Positions 56,560 to 64,000 of a stretch of 64,000 nucleotides of DNA are shown here, in pieces. The stretch's first letter is position 1, and every line of letters begins with the position of its first letter. The translations under genes were made by a program, and so were the position numbers. The notes beneath the pieces were generated by a model. The model searched no databases and was not told the DNA's origin. It saw nothing but the letters and a program-made list of their open reading frames with translations. Origin of the DNA: Alloalcanivorax marinus (GTDB taxonomy: Bacteria > Pseudomonadota > Gammaproteobacteria > Pseudomonadales > Alcanivoracaceae); the NCBI RefSeq assembly GCF_016785095.1, contig NZ_JAEKJB010000001.1, positions 310,001 through 374,000 on the forward strand, written 5' to 3'.

Positions 56560-57285
56560 TCATTGATGCGCGCCGAGGCCGAGGCCCAGCAGGTCGTGCT
56601 GCAGTTCCTCGTTGTCGGCGAGCTCGGCCATCTGGCCGGAATACACCACCGCGCCGTCGTTCATCACCGCCACGGACTGGCCCAGCCGCCGGGAAAAATT
56701 AAAGTTCTGCTCCACCAGCAGAATGCTCACCCGCTGCTCCTTGAGCTGCTCGAAGGCGCCCGCCAGGTCGTTGATGATGGCCGGCGCCAAACCCTTGGTG
56801 GGCTCGTCCACCAGCAGCAGTTCGCGGGGCTCGATCACCGCCCGGGCGATGGCCAGCATCTGCTTCTGGCCGCCGGACAAATTGCCCGCCGGCCGGTTCC
56901 AGAACTTCTTCAACGGCGGGAACAGATCGAAGATCCAGTTCAGGCGTTGCTCGTCCATGGGGCCGCTCACCGCCGCCAGAATCATGTTCTCGCGCACCGT
57001 GAGCAGGCTGAAAATGCCCATGCTCTCGGGCACGAACGCGATGCCCTTGCGGGCGATACGGGGCGTCGGCTGGCCGGTGATGTCGTCACCGCGAAAACGC
57101 ACACTGCCGCCGGTCACCGTGGTCAGGCCCATGATGGTGCGCAGGGTGGTGCTCTTGCCGGCGCCGTTACGGCCCAGCAGCACGGTCAGTTCACCGGCGG
57201 GTACTTCCAGGTCGACGCCGTGCAGAATGTGGTACTGGTCGATATTGGCGGACACCCCGGAAAGGGACAGAATCGATTCGCTCAT
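56560..57285 (-). CDS. livF: LivF-type ABC transporter ATPase
   Basis: One of two ATPases of the importer. Walker A is LLGRNGAGKSTTL near residue 37, the signature motif is NLSGGQKQMLAIARA, and Walker B is LLLVDEPTKGLAP. The 241-residue length fits LivF. GGAGGAGATC precedes the ATG, which lies one base after the livG stop. Confidence 0.94.
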   Translation of the reverse strand: MSESILSLSGVSANIDQYHILHGVDLEVPAGELTVLLGRNGAGKSTTLRTIMGLTTVTGGSVRFRGDDITGQPTPRIARKGIAFVPESMGIFSLLTVRENMILAAVSGPMDEQRLNWIFDLFPPLKKFWNRPAGNLSGGQKQMLAIARAVIEPRELLLVDEPTKGLAPAIINDLAGAFEQLKEQRVSILLVEQNFNFSRRLGQSVAVMNDGAVVYSGQMAELADNEELQHDLLGLGLGAHQ

Positions 57286-57286
57286 C

Positions 57287-58075
57287 TCAGATCTCCTCCA
57301 CCTCGGCGCCCAGGTAGGCTTCCTGAACGATCGGCGAGGCGATCACCTCGGCGGGCTCGCCGTCGGCCACCAGTTCGCCGTTGTGCAGCACCACGATGCG
57401 GTCGGACAGCGAGCGCACCACGTCCATCTTGTGTTCCACCAGCAGAATCACCTTGTTCTGCTTGTTCTTGATGTCGGCGATCAGATCCAGGATCACCGGC
57501 ACCTCGTCCACGCTCATGCCCGCGGTGGGCTCGTCGAACATGAACACTTCCGGCTCCAGCGCCAGCATCAGCGCCACTTCCAGCTTGCGCTGATCGCCAT
57601 GGGGCAGATTGGCCACCAGGTCGTCGGCGCGCTTGCCCAGGTTGACCTGCTCCAGGAAGGCGGCGGCGCGGTCGCTGATGTCGCGGCGCCGGCTGGCCAT
57701 CTGCCAGAACACATGGCCGATGTGGTAGCGCGCGGCCACCGCCAGGCGCACGTTTTCCAGGGCGGTCAGGTCGGGAAACAGGTTGGTCAGCTGAAAAGCG
57801 CGGCCCAGCCCCTTGCCGGCGCGGGCGGCGGCGCCCAGCCGCGTGATGTCCTCGTCGAACAGGCGCACGCTGCCGGCGGTGGCGGCGAGCTGCCCGGAAA
57901 TCAGGTTGAACCAGGTGGTCTTACCGGCCCCGTTGGGCCCCACGATGGAGGTCAGCGTGCCGGCGTGGAAGGCGCAGGACACCTGGTTCACCGCCACGTG
58001 ACCGCCAAAGTTGATGGTCAGATCGCGGGTCTCCAGCACCGGACGGGAATCGGCTTCGGGTTGCAAGGAGGCCAT
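57287..58075 (-). CDS. livG: LivG-type ABC transporter ATPase
   Basis: Second ATPase. Walker A is IVGPNGAGKTTWFNLISG near residue 45 and Walker B is VFMFDEPTAGMS. The signature motif is degenerate, LPHGDQRKLEVALML in place of LSGGQ, which is seen in a subset of LivG-like proteins. The C-terminal VQEAYLGAEVEEI is typical. Length 262. It is separated from the binding-protein gene by REP sequences, a place where expression levels could be split. Confidence 0.94.
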   Translation of the reverse strand: MASLQPEADSRPVLETRDLTINFGGHVAVNQVSCAFHAGTLTSIVGPNGAGKTTWFNLISGQLAATAGSVRLFDEDITRLGAAARAGKGLGRAFQLTNLFPDLTALENVRLAVAARYHIGHVFWQMASRRRDISDRAAAFLEQVNLGKRADDLVANLPHGDQRKLEVALMLALEPEVFMFDEPTAGMSVDEVPVILDLIADIKNKQNKVILLVEHKMDVVRSLSDRIVVLHNGELVADGEPAEVIASPIVQEAYLGAEVEEI

Positions 58076-58115
58076 GGATGGTCCCTTCGTGTTATCGGAA
58101 TAGTGCGGAGCCTGT

Positions 58116-58194
58116 GTAGGAGCGGCTTTAGCCGCGATGGCGAGTCGCCTCGAACCATCGCGACTGAAGCGGAACGCCGCCCGCTCGCTCCTAC
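58116..58194. repeat. REP pair, outward-facing, short and long form
   Basis: Left unit 58116-58138 is GTAG plus GAGCGGCTTTAGCCGC plus GAT. Right unit 58157-58194 is the long form in opposite orientation, CTCCTAC end outward, with a GGAACGCCGCCC insert. Unlike the other pairs the GTAG heads point away from each other. Lies between the binding-protein gene and livG inside the operon. Confidence 0.75.
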
Positions 58195-58202
58195 AGCGGG
58201 GT

Positions 58203-59426
58203 TTAGCGCTTGTTGCGGATCGGGATGTTCATCTGATCGATGGCGATCTTGCGCACCAGTTCCGGCACGCCGGCGGTCACGGTGCGGTCGGCGAACCAGT
58301 CGTCACGCTCTTCGGCCTTGATGCGGAAGTGATACATCTCCTGCAGCGCCTGGTGGTCCTCGTCGCGGATGATCATCTTGCCCTTGGGCGTTTCGAACAC
58401 CAGCCCTTCCAGGGCGCGAATCAGATCCTCGCTGTCGGTGGAACCCTTGGTCTTGCGGATCGCCGCGGTGATCGCCATGGCCTGGGAGAAGCCCTGGGCG
58501 GTGAAGAAGTCCGGGGCCGCGTCGAAGCGCTTGAAGTGCTCCTTCACGAACCAGTCGTTGATCTCGTTCTTGGGCGACTCGAAGTAGTAGAAGCCGGCGC
58601 CTTCCATGCCCGGGAATTCGGAGTAGCTCACCAGCGCCGGCAGAATGTTGCCGCCGGTGGCCAGCTTGATGCCGAAACGCTCGGGCTGCAGGTCCTGGAT
58701 ACGGCTTAGCGGATTGGCGCTGCCCGCCCAGATGGCGAAGATGTACTTGCCCTGCTCGCAGTCGTCACGGTCCTTCAGGGAATTGAACAGCCGCTGGGCG
58801 GCGGCGGTGAAGTCAGTGGCGTCGGTGGGCAGATACTCCTCGTGCACCACTTTACCGCCCTGGCCTTCCATCGCTTCCTTGTAGGCGGCCACGCCGTCAC
58901 GGCCGAAGGCGTAATCCTGAGCGATGGTGGACACGCACACGCCCGGCTCGCCCAGCGCCACCGCGTTGGACACCGCGTCCTGGGAGGAGTTACGACCGAC
59001 CCGGAACACATAGCGGTTCCAGTCAGCACCGGTGATCGCGTCGGCCACGCCCTCGGGCATGATGATGCGCTCGTACATCTCGGCGATCGGCAGGGTCGCC
59101 AGCGCCACCCCGGAGGACACCGGGCCCACCACGATCTGGGCGTCGTCCTCGGCGTAGGCTTCTTCCACCAGGGAACGGGCCCGGGCCGGATCAAGCTGGG
59201 TGTCCTTGTCGATGATTTCGATCTTGCGGCCTTCGATTTCCATGCTGCCGTCGGTGGCGTATTCGAAGCCCATCTTCATACCCACGCTCAACTGCTCCGC
59301 ATAGGCGGACAGCGGGCCGGTAAAGCCGGTGACATGGGCAATGCGAATGGGATCGTCGGCCTGGGCCATGGGCGCGGCGGCGAGCGCGGTGAGGGTGAAA
59401 GCCGTCGCGGTAATGAGACGCTTCAT
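58203..59426 (-). CDS. Periplasmic substrate-binding protein of the Liv-type importer
   Basis: Captures the ligand for the LivHMGF complex. From the ATG giving MKRLITATAFTLTALAAAPMAQA it has a clear signal peptide, cut after about residue 23, then DDPIRIAHVTGFTGPLSAYAEQ, the start of a periplasmic binding fold type I. AAGGGAGAG precedes the ATG. Length 407. Cysteines in VCVSTIAQD and DDCEQG may pair in the periplasm. The family takes branched-chain amino acids, amides, urea or aromatic and short organic acids; the sequence alone does not tell which, and the gene neighbours argue for an organic acid. Confidence 0.9.
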   Translation of the reverse strand: MKRLITATAFTLTALAAAPMAQADDPIRIAHVTGFTGPLSAYAEQLSVGMKMGFEYATDGSMEIEGRKIEIIDKDTQLDPARARSLVEEAYAEDDAQIVVGPVSSGVALATLPIAEMYERIIMPEGVADAITGADWNRYVFRVGRNSSQDAVSNAVALGEPGVCVSTIAQDYAFGRDGVAAYKEAMEGQGGKVVHEEYLPTDATDFTAAAQRLFNSLKDRDDCEQGKYIFAIWAGSANPLSRIQDLQPERFGIKLATGGNILPALVSYSEFPGMEGAGFYYFESPKNEINDWFVKEHFKRFDAAPDFFTAQGFSQAMAITAAIRKTKGSTDSEDLIRALEGLVFETPKGKMIIRDEDHQALQEMYHFRIKAEERDDWFADRTVTAGVPELVRKIAIDQMNIPIRNKR

Positions 59427-59500
59427 AGGATCTCTCCCTTGTTGTTTTGCCGGCCCGTGGCCGGAGTTGTTGTTGTGTTGTTTATTCGGAGTTCGCCAAC

Positions 59501-59529
59501 AATATGACAACTGATTCACCTTTCCGCAA
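59501..59529 (-). promoter_or_regulatory. Promoter for the binding-protein-liv operon
   Basis: Minus-strand TTGCGG and CATATT with exactly 17 bases between, about 75 bases upstream of the start codon. Confidence 0.6.
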
Positions 59530-59545
59530 GGGGTTGGCGAAAAAA

Positions 59546-59563
59546 ATTCCACGACCGTGGAAT
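59546..59563. promoter_or_regulatory. Perfect 18-base palindrome upstream of the liv promoter
   Basis: ATTCCACG-AC-CGTGGAAT. It ends 17 bases before the -35 of the minus-strand promoter, a place typical of an activator site, and lies about 110 bases upstream of the tetR promoter. Confidence 0.65.
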
Positions 59564-59675
59564 ATTTCCGAAAGGCACCGGAAGAATAAGCGCAAAGCCT
59601 TTTATAACAGGGGTTTCAGAGCATAATGGCGAGACTTCAAGCACCCTTACCAAGCGCCAATGAAGGTACGGCTGG

Positions 59676-59704
59676 TTGACAGAACCGGACCCCGAACCTA
59701 ATTT
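59676..59704 (+). promoter_or_regulatory. Sigma-70 promoter for the tetR operon
   Basis: Consensus TTGACA, 17 bases, then TAATTT. The best-matching promoter in the window. Predicted start of transcription falls inside the palindrome that follows. Confidence 0.8.
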
Positions 59705-59724
59705 AGTTGAATACCGATTCAACT
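59705..59724. promoter_or_regulatory. Operator-like palindrome on the tetR transcription start
   Basis: AGTTGAAT-ACCG-ATTCAACT: perfect 8-base arms around 4 bases, directly after the -10. The position fits autorepression by the TetR protein encoded 25 bases further on. Confidence 0.7.
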
Positions 59725-59749
59725 TTCAAAGAACAACAACGGCCCCTCC

Positions 59750-60403
59750 ATGAACACTGCTGTCAACGCCAAACAGAACGCCACCGCCGCCAACCCGGGC
59801 CCCGGCGCCCCCAAGACCGCCCGTGGCGCACGCACCCGGGCGCGCATCCTGAAAGCGGCGGAGGATACCTTCGGCACCCTCGGCTACCACCGCGCCGGCA
59901 TCAGCGATATCACCCGCGCCGCCGGCGTCGCCCAGGGCACCTTCTATACCTACTTCGCCGGCAAGGAGGAAATCCTCCGTGAGCTGGTGCGCGACATGGG
60001 CCACCAGGTGCGCGCTCATCTCGCCGCCGAGATCGTCGATGCCCGCGACCGGCTGGAAGCCGAGGAAAAAGGCCTGCGCGCCTTTCTCCAGTATCTGTTC
60101 GAGAACCCGGCCCTGTATCGGGTGCTGCAGGAAGCCCAGTTCGTCGACGAAAGCATCTACCGCGATTACTACGAGGCCTTCGGCAAGGGCTATCTGCGCA
60201 TGCTCGCCAACGCCACCCGCAAGGGCGAAATCCGCGCCGGCAACAACGAGGTGCGAGTGTGGGCCTTGATGGGAATGTCCAACTTCCTGGGCCTGCGCTA
60301 CGCACTCTGGGAGCGGGACGTGCCGTTTGACGAAATCGTCGACACCATCGCCGACCTGTTCCGCAACGGCCTGACCCTGGACGGCAAGGAGAAATCCTCA
60401 TGA
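59750..60403 (+). CDS. TetR-family transcriptional regulator
   Basis: Predicted ligand-responsive repressor. The N-terminal helix-turn-helix covers about residues 25-72 (RTRARILKAAEDTFGTLGYH, then GVAQGTFYTYFAGKEEIL, the most typical part), with a variable 24-residue tail before it. The C-terminal ligand domain shows no recognisable subfamily. Length 217. No ribosome binding site precedes the ATG. Its stop overlaps the crotonase start in an ATGA, and it faces the liv operon, which it probably co-regulates. Ligand unknown; an acyl-CoA is plausible from the neighbours. Confidence 0.92.
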   Translation: MNTAVNAKQNATAANPGPGAPKTARGARTRARILKAAEDTFGTLGYHRAGISDITRAAGVAQGTFYTYFAGKEEILRELVRDMGHQVRAHLAAEIVDARDRLEAEEKGLRAFLQYLFENPALYRVLQEAQFVDESIYRDYYEAFGKGYLRMLANATRKGEIRAGNNEVRVWALMGMSNFLGLRYALWERDVPFDEIVDTIADLFRNGLTLDGKEKSS

Positions 60404-61170
60404 GCGCCGCCCCCCTCCACGCCGCCACCTTGCACGTCGAGGACCGCATCGCCCGGCTCACCCTGAACCGCCCGGAACGCCACAACGCCCTGGTGCCGGA
60501 GCTGCTGGACGCGATCCGCGAGCAGCTCGCCCGGGTGCGCGACAGCGACGCCGCGGTGCTGATCCTGGATGCCAACGGCCGCTCCTTCTCCAGCGGCGGC
60601 GACGTGGCCGGCTTCTTCGACACACCCCGCGCCGAGCGCCGCGCCTACGCGGAGCGGGTAGTGGGCACGCTCAACGCCACCCTGCTGGATCTGCTCGACC
60701 TGCCGGCGCCCACCGTGGCGGCGGTGCATGGTCTGGTCTCCGGCGGTTCCCTGGGCCTGGTGCTGGCCAGCGACATCGCGGTGGCCGGTGACCGGGCCAG
60801 CTTCGCGCCCTGGTACACGGTGGTGGGCTTCAGCCCGGACGGCGGCTGGACCACCCTGATGCCCGAGCGCATCGGCCGCGCCCGGGCGCTGGATATTCAG
60901 TTGACCAACCGCCGCCTGGACGCCGACGAGGCCTATCGCCTGGGGCTGGTCCAGTACCGCGCCGGCGCCGACGACACTGGCGCGCGGGCCCGGGAAGTGG
61001 CGGAAAAAATCCGCGCCGCCCGGCCCCACAGCGTGGGCCGCACCCTGGCCCTGACCCGCCCGGACCGGGCCACCGTGGCCGCCGGCCTGGAGGCCGAATA
61101 CCAGCATTTTCTGGAGCAAATCGAGAGCGACGAGGCGGACCTCGGCATGGCCGCCTTCCTGAAACGATAG
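60400..61170 (+). CDS. Enoyl-CoA hydratase/isomerase (crotonase) family protein
   Basis: Crotonase-fold enzyme of 256 residues, acting on an acyl-CoA. LTLNRPERHNALVPEL is near residue 22, and the oxyanion-hole segment is FSSGGDVAGFF. In HGLVSGGSLGLVLASD the Glu that classical hydratases carry at this site is not present; near GFSPDGGWTT an Asp is the only acidic residue in the second catalytic position. A hydratase label is therefore unsafe; isomerase, hydrolase or lyase chemistry is possible. Coupled to tetR by a four-base overlap. Confidence 0.9.
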   Translation: MSAAPLHAATLHVEDRIARLTLNRPERHNALVPELLDAIREQLARVRDSDAAVLILDANGRSFSSGGDVAGFFDTPRAERRAYAERVVGTLNATLLDLLDLPAPTVAAVHGLVSGGSLGLVLASDIAVAGDRASFAPWYTVVGFSPDGGWTTLMPERIGRARALDIQLTNRRLDADEAYRLGLVQYRAGADDTGARAREVAEKIRAARPHSVGRTLALTRPDRATVAAGLEAEYQHFLEQIESDEADLGMAAFLKR

Positions 61171-61212
61171 ACGCCTGATCGCGAAGAACAACAATCACAA
61201 CGGGAGAGCATC

Positions 61213-63687
61213 ATGAAAACAAAAAACCTGGCCGGCGCGCTGCTACTCGGCGCCCTGCCCTTCACCGTCCTGCCCCTCACCGCCGGCGCCTTCGACACCT
61301 TCGCCGACGAGGACCGCTCCGCGGAACTCAGCGGCGAGCCGGTGCAGCAACGCTACCAGTTCAACACCCCCACCACGGTCACCTACGACCGCGATTCGCT
61401 GAGTGGCGGCGCCAGCGGCGCCCGCGTCTACGTGGCCGACATGGGCAACCACGAAATCAAGGTGCTGAACCTGAACGGCGCCCTGGTCGGCCGCCTGGAC
61501 GACGCCGACACCACCCTGGCCGCCGACAGCCCGGCCGCCTCGGTACCGGACATCCGCGCACCGCTGGGCATTGCCTTCCTGTCGAAAAGCGAAGCGGACG
61601 ACGACCGCCTGGCCGGCCTCTACGTCAACGACGTGGGCCGTCAGCAGATTCACTTCTTCCGCACCGTGGCCGGTGACGCCGACGACTTCGAATACGTCAC
61701 GTCCATCGGCCAGCCCGGCCACGGCGGCGGCGAGGATCTCTACCTGCCGCGCAACATGACCATCACGCCGCAGGGCTTTATCTACGTTTCCGACGAGTTC
61801 AACCACCGGGTCAAGGCGTTCGGCATCGACCCGGACAACGGTTACCAGGTGAGCCTGATTCAGACCCTGGGTCACCAGGAAGGCGGAGACTACGTGGGCG
61901 CCGGTCCGATCATCCGTGGCGTGGACAAGGACTACGGCAGCGACTCCACCCACTACGATGACTACGCCGGTGAGCCCGCCAAGCGCGACGGCTACCGCAT
62001 CCCCCAGGGGATGACCTACTATCAGTCCCCGGACAACGGCGCCACCTACCTGTACGTGGCGGATAACGGAAACAACCGCATCAAGATCTTCCGCGTCGAC
62101 ACCGGCAACGGCCAGCTCACCCTGGATGACATGCTCGGTCGCTTCCGCGACGACGACGGCGACGTGGACCACCTCAAGCGCCCGCGCGGCGTACGCACCG
62201 ACCTGGACGGCAACCTTTACGTGGCCGACACCTACAACGGCCGCATCCTGCGCTTCGACAACCTGGCCGCCACCACCGACAGCAACCCGATCCGCTACCG
62301 CGCCAGCCAAAGCAGTGACGCCGAAGCAGCCTGGGTGTATGGCCGCCTCGGCATCCATCAGGTGGAAATGCGCGCCCCCACCAGCGCCGGCACCGAGGAC
62401 GAAGCCTTCCAGTTACCCAACGATCTGGTGCCGGTGATCCGCGCCGACGGCAGCTTTTACCGGGAGAACATCTATTCCTGGGGCTACTACTACAGCAACG
62501 CCCGGGTGCACCTGGTCAGCGATTCCGGCAATAACCGCATCAAGAAATGCTGGACCAATTCCAGCGGCACCAGCCTGCTGCGCTGCTCCGTGTCCGCCGG
62601 CGTCGGCACCGTGGCCAACAATGAATTCTGGGGCCACCCACGCACCCTGGCCGGCCAGCTGCATTCTTCCAGCGGCATGGCCTGGCTGGCCGGCAAGAAC
62701 CGCCTGCTGGTGAGCGACACGCCGAATACCCGCATCAATATGTACGACAGCGGCGGCACCTACCAGGGCCGGTTCCCGGGCACCAACATCAGCTACGGCG
62801 TGACCGGCATCGCCACCTTCGAAGACCCCAACATCGGTGAAGGCGTGGCCGTATTGGTGGGCGCCGACGCCACCCTGCCCTGGCCCTACACCGGCGACGC
62901 CAGCCTGCGCATCTACGACGCTGACGGCAACCTGGAGGAACTGTTCAACCTGAGCTACCGCACCGGCGGCCTGCCGGTACCGGAAATCGGGCTTTCCACC
63001 AGCAACACCAACTATCCGGTGGCGGTATCCGTGCACGGCGAAGGTGGCGACGAGCACGCCGTCTACATCACCAGCTTCGACAACTACGTGTGGCGCTTCG
63101 ACTACGACAGCGGCAGCGGCACCCTGAGCGGCAACTGGTACGCCGGCGGCGCGGATGCCTCCAAGGGCAACGACCTGGGCGAGAACTGGAGCCTGGGCCC
63201 GGACTTCTTCGAACAGGGCGCCGCCGGCACCTTCGACCAGATCGGCGACGTGCTGGCCCTGGATGACCGGGTCTACGTCACCGACCGCCGCAACCAGCGC
63301 CTGCAGGCCCTGGACCCGGCCACCGGCGCCCGCCTCGGCCAGGTAGGCCTGGGCGGCGGCACCTATGACCACCCCGACGGCCTCGACCCGGACCGCCTGT
63401 TCCTGCCCGCCGGCCTCGCCTACGACGCCAGCCACGACGCCCTGATCGTGGCCGACGGCTTCAACATGGTGGCGCGGGTCTGGAACAACCCGGACGACTA
63501 TGCCCCGAACGCCAGCGGCGTGATCGACCCGGCCTACCAGGGCCACTGGCTGGACCGCGACCTGGGCACCCGCCCCGGCGGCCTGTTCGACACCGAGCAG
63601 GTGGCGGTGGGCGGCGGCAACGTGTTCGTGTTTTCGTTGATCAGCAACCGGATTACCCGGTTCGGCTGGTCGGAGTTGAATCCCTGA
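61213..63687 (+). CDS. Large secreted NHL-repeat beta-propeller protein
   Basis: Unknown function. 824 residues with a signal peptide (MKTKNLAGALLLGALPFTVL, cut near residue 26) and at least nine NHL-like blade motifs of the form YVADxxNxRI. They lie at about residues 72, 137, 190, 280, 335, 433, 498, 687 and 744, with a weaker one at 617. This is enough for one large or two smaller propellers. Blades are separated by acidic Asp/Gly-rich loops that could bind calcium. Two Cys at about 446 and 458 could form a disulfide. No catalytic motif is recognised. Starts after CGGGAGAGC, 42 bases after the crotonase. Location is periplasmic, or outer membrane if further exported. Confidence 0.87.
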   Translation: MKTKNLAGALLLGALPFTVLPLTAGAFDTFADEDRSAELSGEPVQQRYQFNTPTTVTYDRDSLSGGASGARVYVADMGNHEIKVLNLNGALVGRLDDADTTLAADSPAASVPDIRAPLGIAFLSKSEADDDRLAGLYVNDVGRQQIHFFRTVAGDADDFEYVTSIGQPGHGGGEDLYLPRNMTITPQGFIYVSDEFNHRVKAFGIDPDNGYQVSLIQTLGHQEGGDYVGAGPIIRGVDKDYGSDSTHYDDYAGEPAKRDGYRIPQGMTYYQSPDNGATYLYVADNGNNRIKIFRVDTGNGQLTLDDMLGRFRDDDGDVDHLKRPRGVRTDLDGNLYVADTYNGRILRFDNLAATTDSNPIRYRASQSSDAEAAWVYGRLGIHQVEMRAPTSAGTEDEAFQLPNDLVPVIRADGSFYRENIYSWGYYYSNARVHLVSDSGNNRIKKCWTNSSGTSLLRCSVSAGVGTVANNEFWGHPRTLAGQLHSSSGMAWLAGKNRLLVSDTPNTRINMYDSGGTYQGRFPGTNISYGVTGIATFEDPNIGEGVAVLVGADATLPWPYTGDASLRIYDADGNLEELFNLSYRTGGLPVPEIGLSTSNTNYPVAVSVHGEGGDEHAVYITSFDNYVWRFDYDSGSGTLSGNWYAGGADASKGNDLGENWSLGPDFFEQGAAGTFDQIGDVLALDDRVYVTDRRNQRLQALDPATGARLGQVGLGGGTYDHPDGLDPDRLFLPAGLAYDASHDALIVADGFNMVARVWNNPDDYAPNASGVIDPAYQGHWLDRDLGTRPGGLFDTEQVAVGGGNVFVFSLISNRITRFGWSELNP

Positions 63688-63734
63688 AGGCCCAATCGCA
63701 ACACCCCGAACAACGCACAACCGGAGAATAAAAA

Positions 63735-64000
63735 ATGGAAATGTTCGACCTGCTCGCCCACCGGGCCCGGGTAACGCCGGACCGGCCGGCGCTGGAGGAC
63801 CTGGACAGCGGCGAACGCTACGACTACGCCGGCCTTAACCAACGGGCCGCGCGGCTGGCCGCCGCCGCCCGCGGGCACTGGGGGCTCCAGGAAGGCGACC
63901 GGCTCGCCTTCCTGGGCCATAGCCGCGCCGAGTTCTTCGCCATGCTGTTCGGCTGCGCCAAGGCCGGCCTGATCCTGGTGCCGCTCAACTGGCGCCTGGC
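63735..64000 (+). CDS. AMP-dependent acyl-CoA synthetase/ligase, 5' part only
   Basis: Likely activates a carboxylic acid to its CoA thioester with ATP. The visible 88 codons begin MEMFDLLAHRARVTPDRPALEDL and run to KAGLILVPLNWRLA, the N-terminal pattern of the ANL superfamily (GDRLAFLGHSRAEFFAMLFGC). The ATP-binding and hinge motifs lie beyond the window edge, so substrate and class cannot be judged. GGAGAATAAAAA precedes the ATG, and 47 bases separate it from the NHL gene, so it belongs to the same operon. Confidence 0.88.
   Translation, partial: MEMFDLLAHRARVTPDRPALEDLDSGERYDYAGLNQRAARLAAAARGHWGLQEGDRLAFLGHSRAEFFAMLFGCAKAGLILVPLNWRL

Noticed and set aside
59427..59552. N-terminal extension of the Liv-type binding protein
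   Set aside because: It would place the promoter and palindrome inside coding sequence and put 42 residues before a perfect signal peptide with its own ribosome binding site.

Overview
The window reads as the chromosome of a G+C-rich gammaproteobacterium. The gene order rpsB-tsf-pyrH-frr-uppS-cdsA-dxr-rseP-bamA-skp-lpxD-fabZ-lpxA-lpxB-rnhB-dnaE-accA-tilS-pyrG-kdsA is the classical gammaproteobacterial one. Lipid A, outer-membrane assembly and KDO genes mark a Gram-negative cell. A FadE-type acyl-CoA dehydrogenase, a fatty-aldehyde-like dehydrogenase, a 3-hydroxybutyrate dehydrogenase and an SCP2 protein suggest a lipid- or hydrocarbon-using marine lineage such as Alcanivorax/Alloalcanivorax. 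That genus guess is inference from family knowledge, not a database match.

Layout. Positions 1-23180 are a long minus-strand housekeeping block covering translation, isoprenoid, phospholipid, lipid A, BAM, replication, fatty acid and CTP genes, driven at its upstream end by a good promoter and a long leader before rpsB. Positions 23477-30946 run on the plus strand: map, glnD, dapC, a YffB/ArsC-like gene, dapD and dapE. Positions 31021-37532 hold a small membrane protein, an aldehyde dehydrogenase, a DMT exporter overlapping a DyP peroxidase, and plsB. Positions 37757-42514 are a minus-strand group (rsmJ, uppP, thioesterase, tsaB, yoaA-type helicase). Then come mobA, an SCP2 protein, a polyphosphate kinase 2, amtB, a YbbN/CnoX thioredoxin-like protein, fadE, minCDE and a low-G+C YddG-like exporter.

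The accessory-looking part is 53477-64000. A minus-strand operon encodes a periplasmic binding protein, LivG/F/H/M-type ABC transporter subunits and a 3-hydroxybutyrate dehydrogenase. It diverges from a plus-strand operon encoding a TetR regulator, a crotonase-fold enzyme, a large secreted NHL beta-propeller protein and an acyl-CoA ligase cut by the window edge. The spacer between them carries two promoters and two perfect palindromes, one sitting on the tetR start of transcription. Together these look like one regulated uptake-and-catabolism system for an unidentified organic acid, the strongest candidate here for an undescribed system.

Intergenic space is rich in structured repeats. There are paired REP palindromes (REPIN-like) in two covarying sequence types plus a long-arm variant. 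Four palindromic elements with arms built of ACGC-starting units lie directly after stop codons. There is also a nested 111-bp palindrome beside ybbN and an odd terminator whose T-tract abuts the uppS start codon. No rRNA, tRNA, CRISPR array, integrase or transposase gene was seen.
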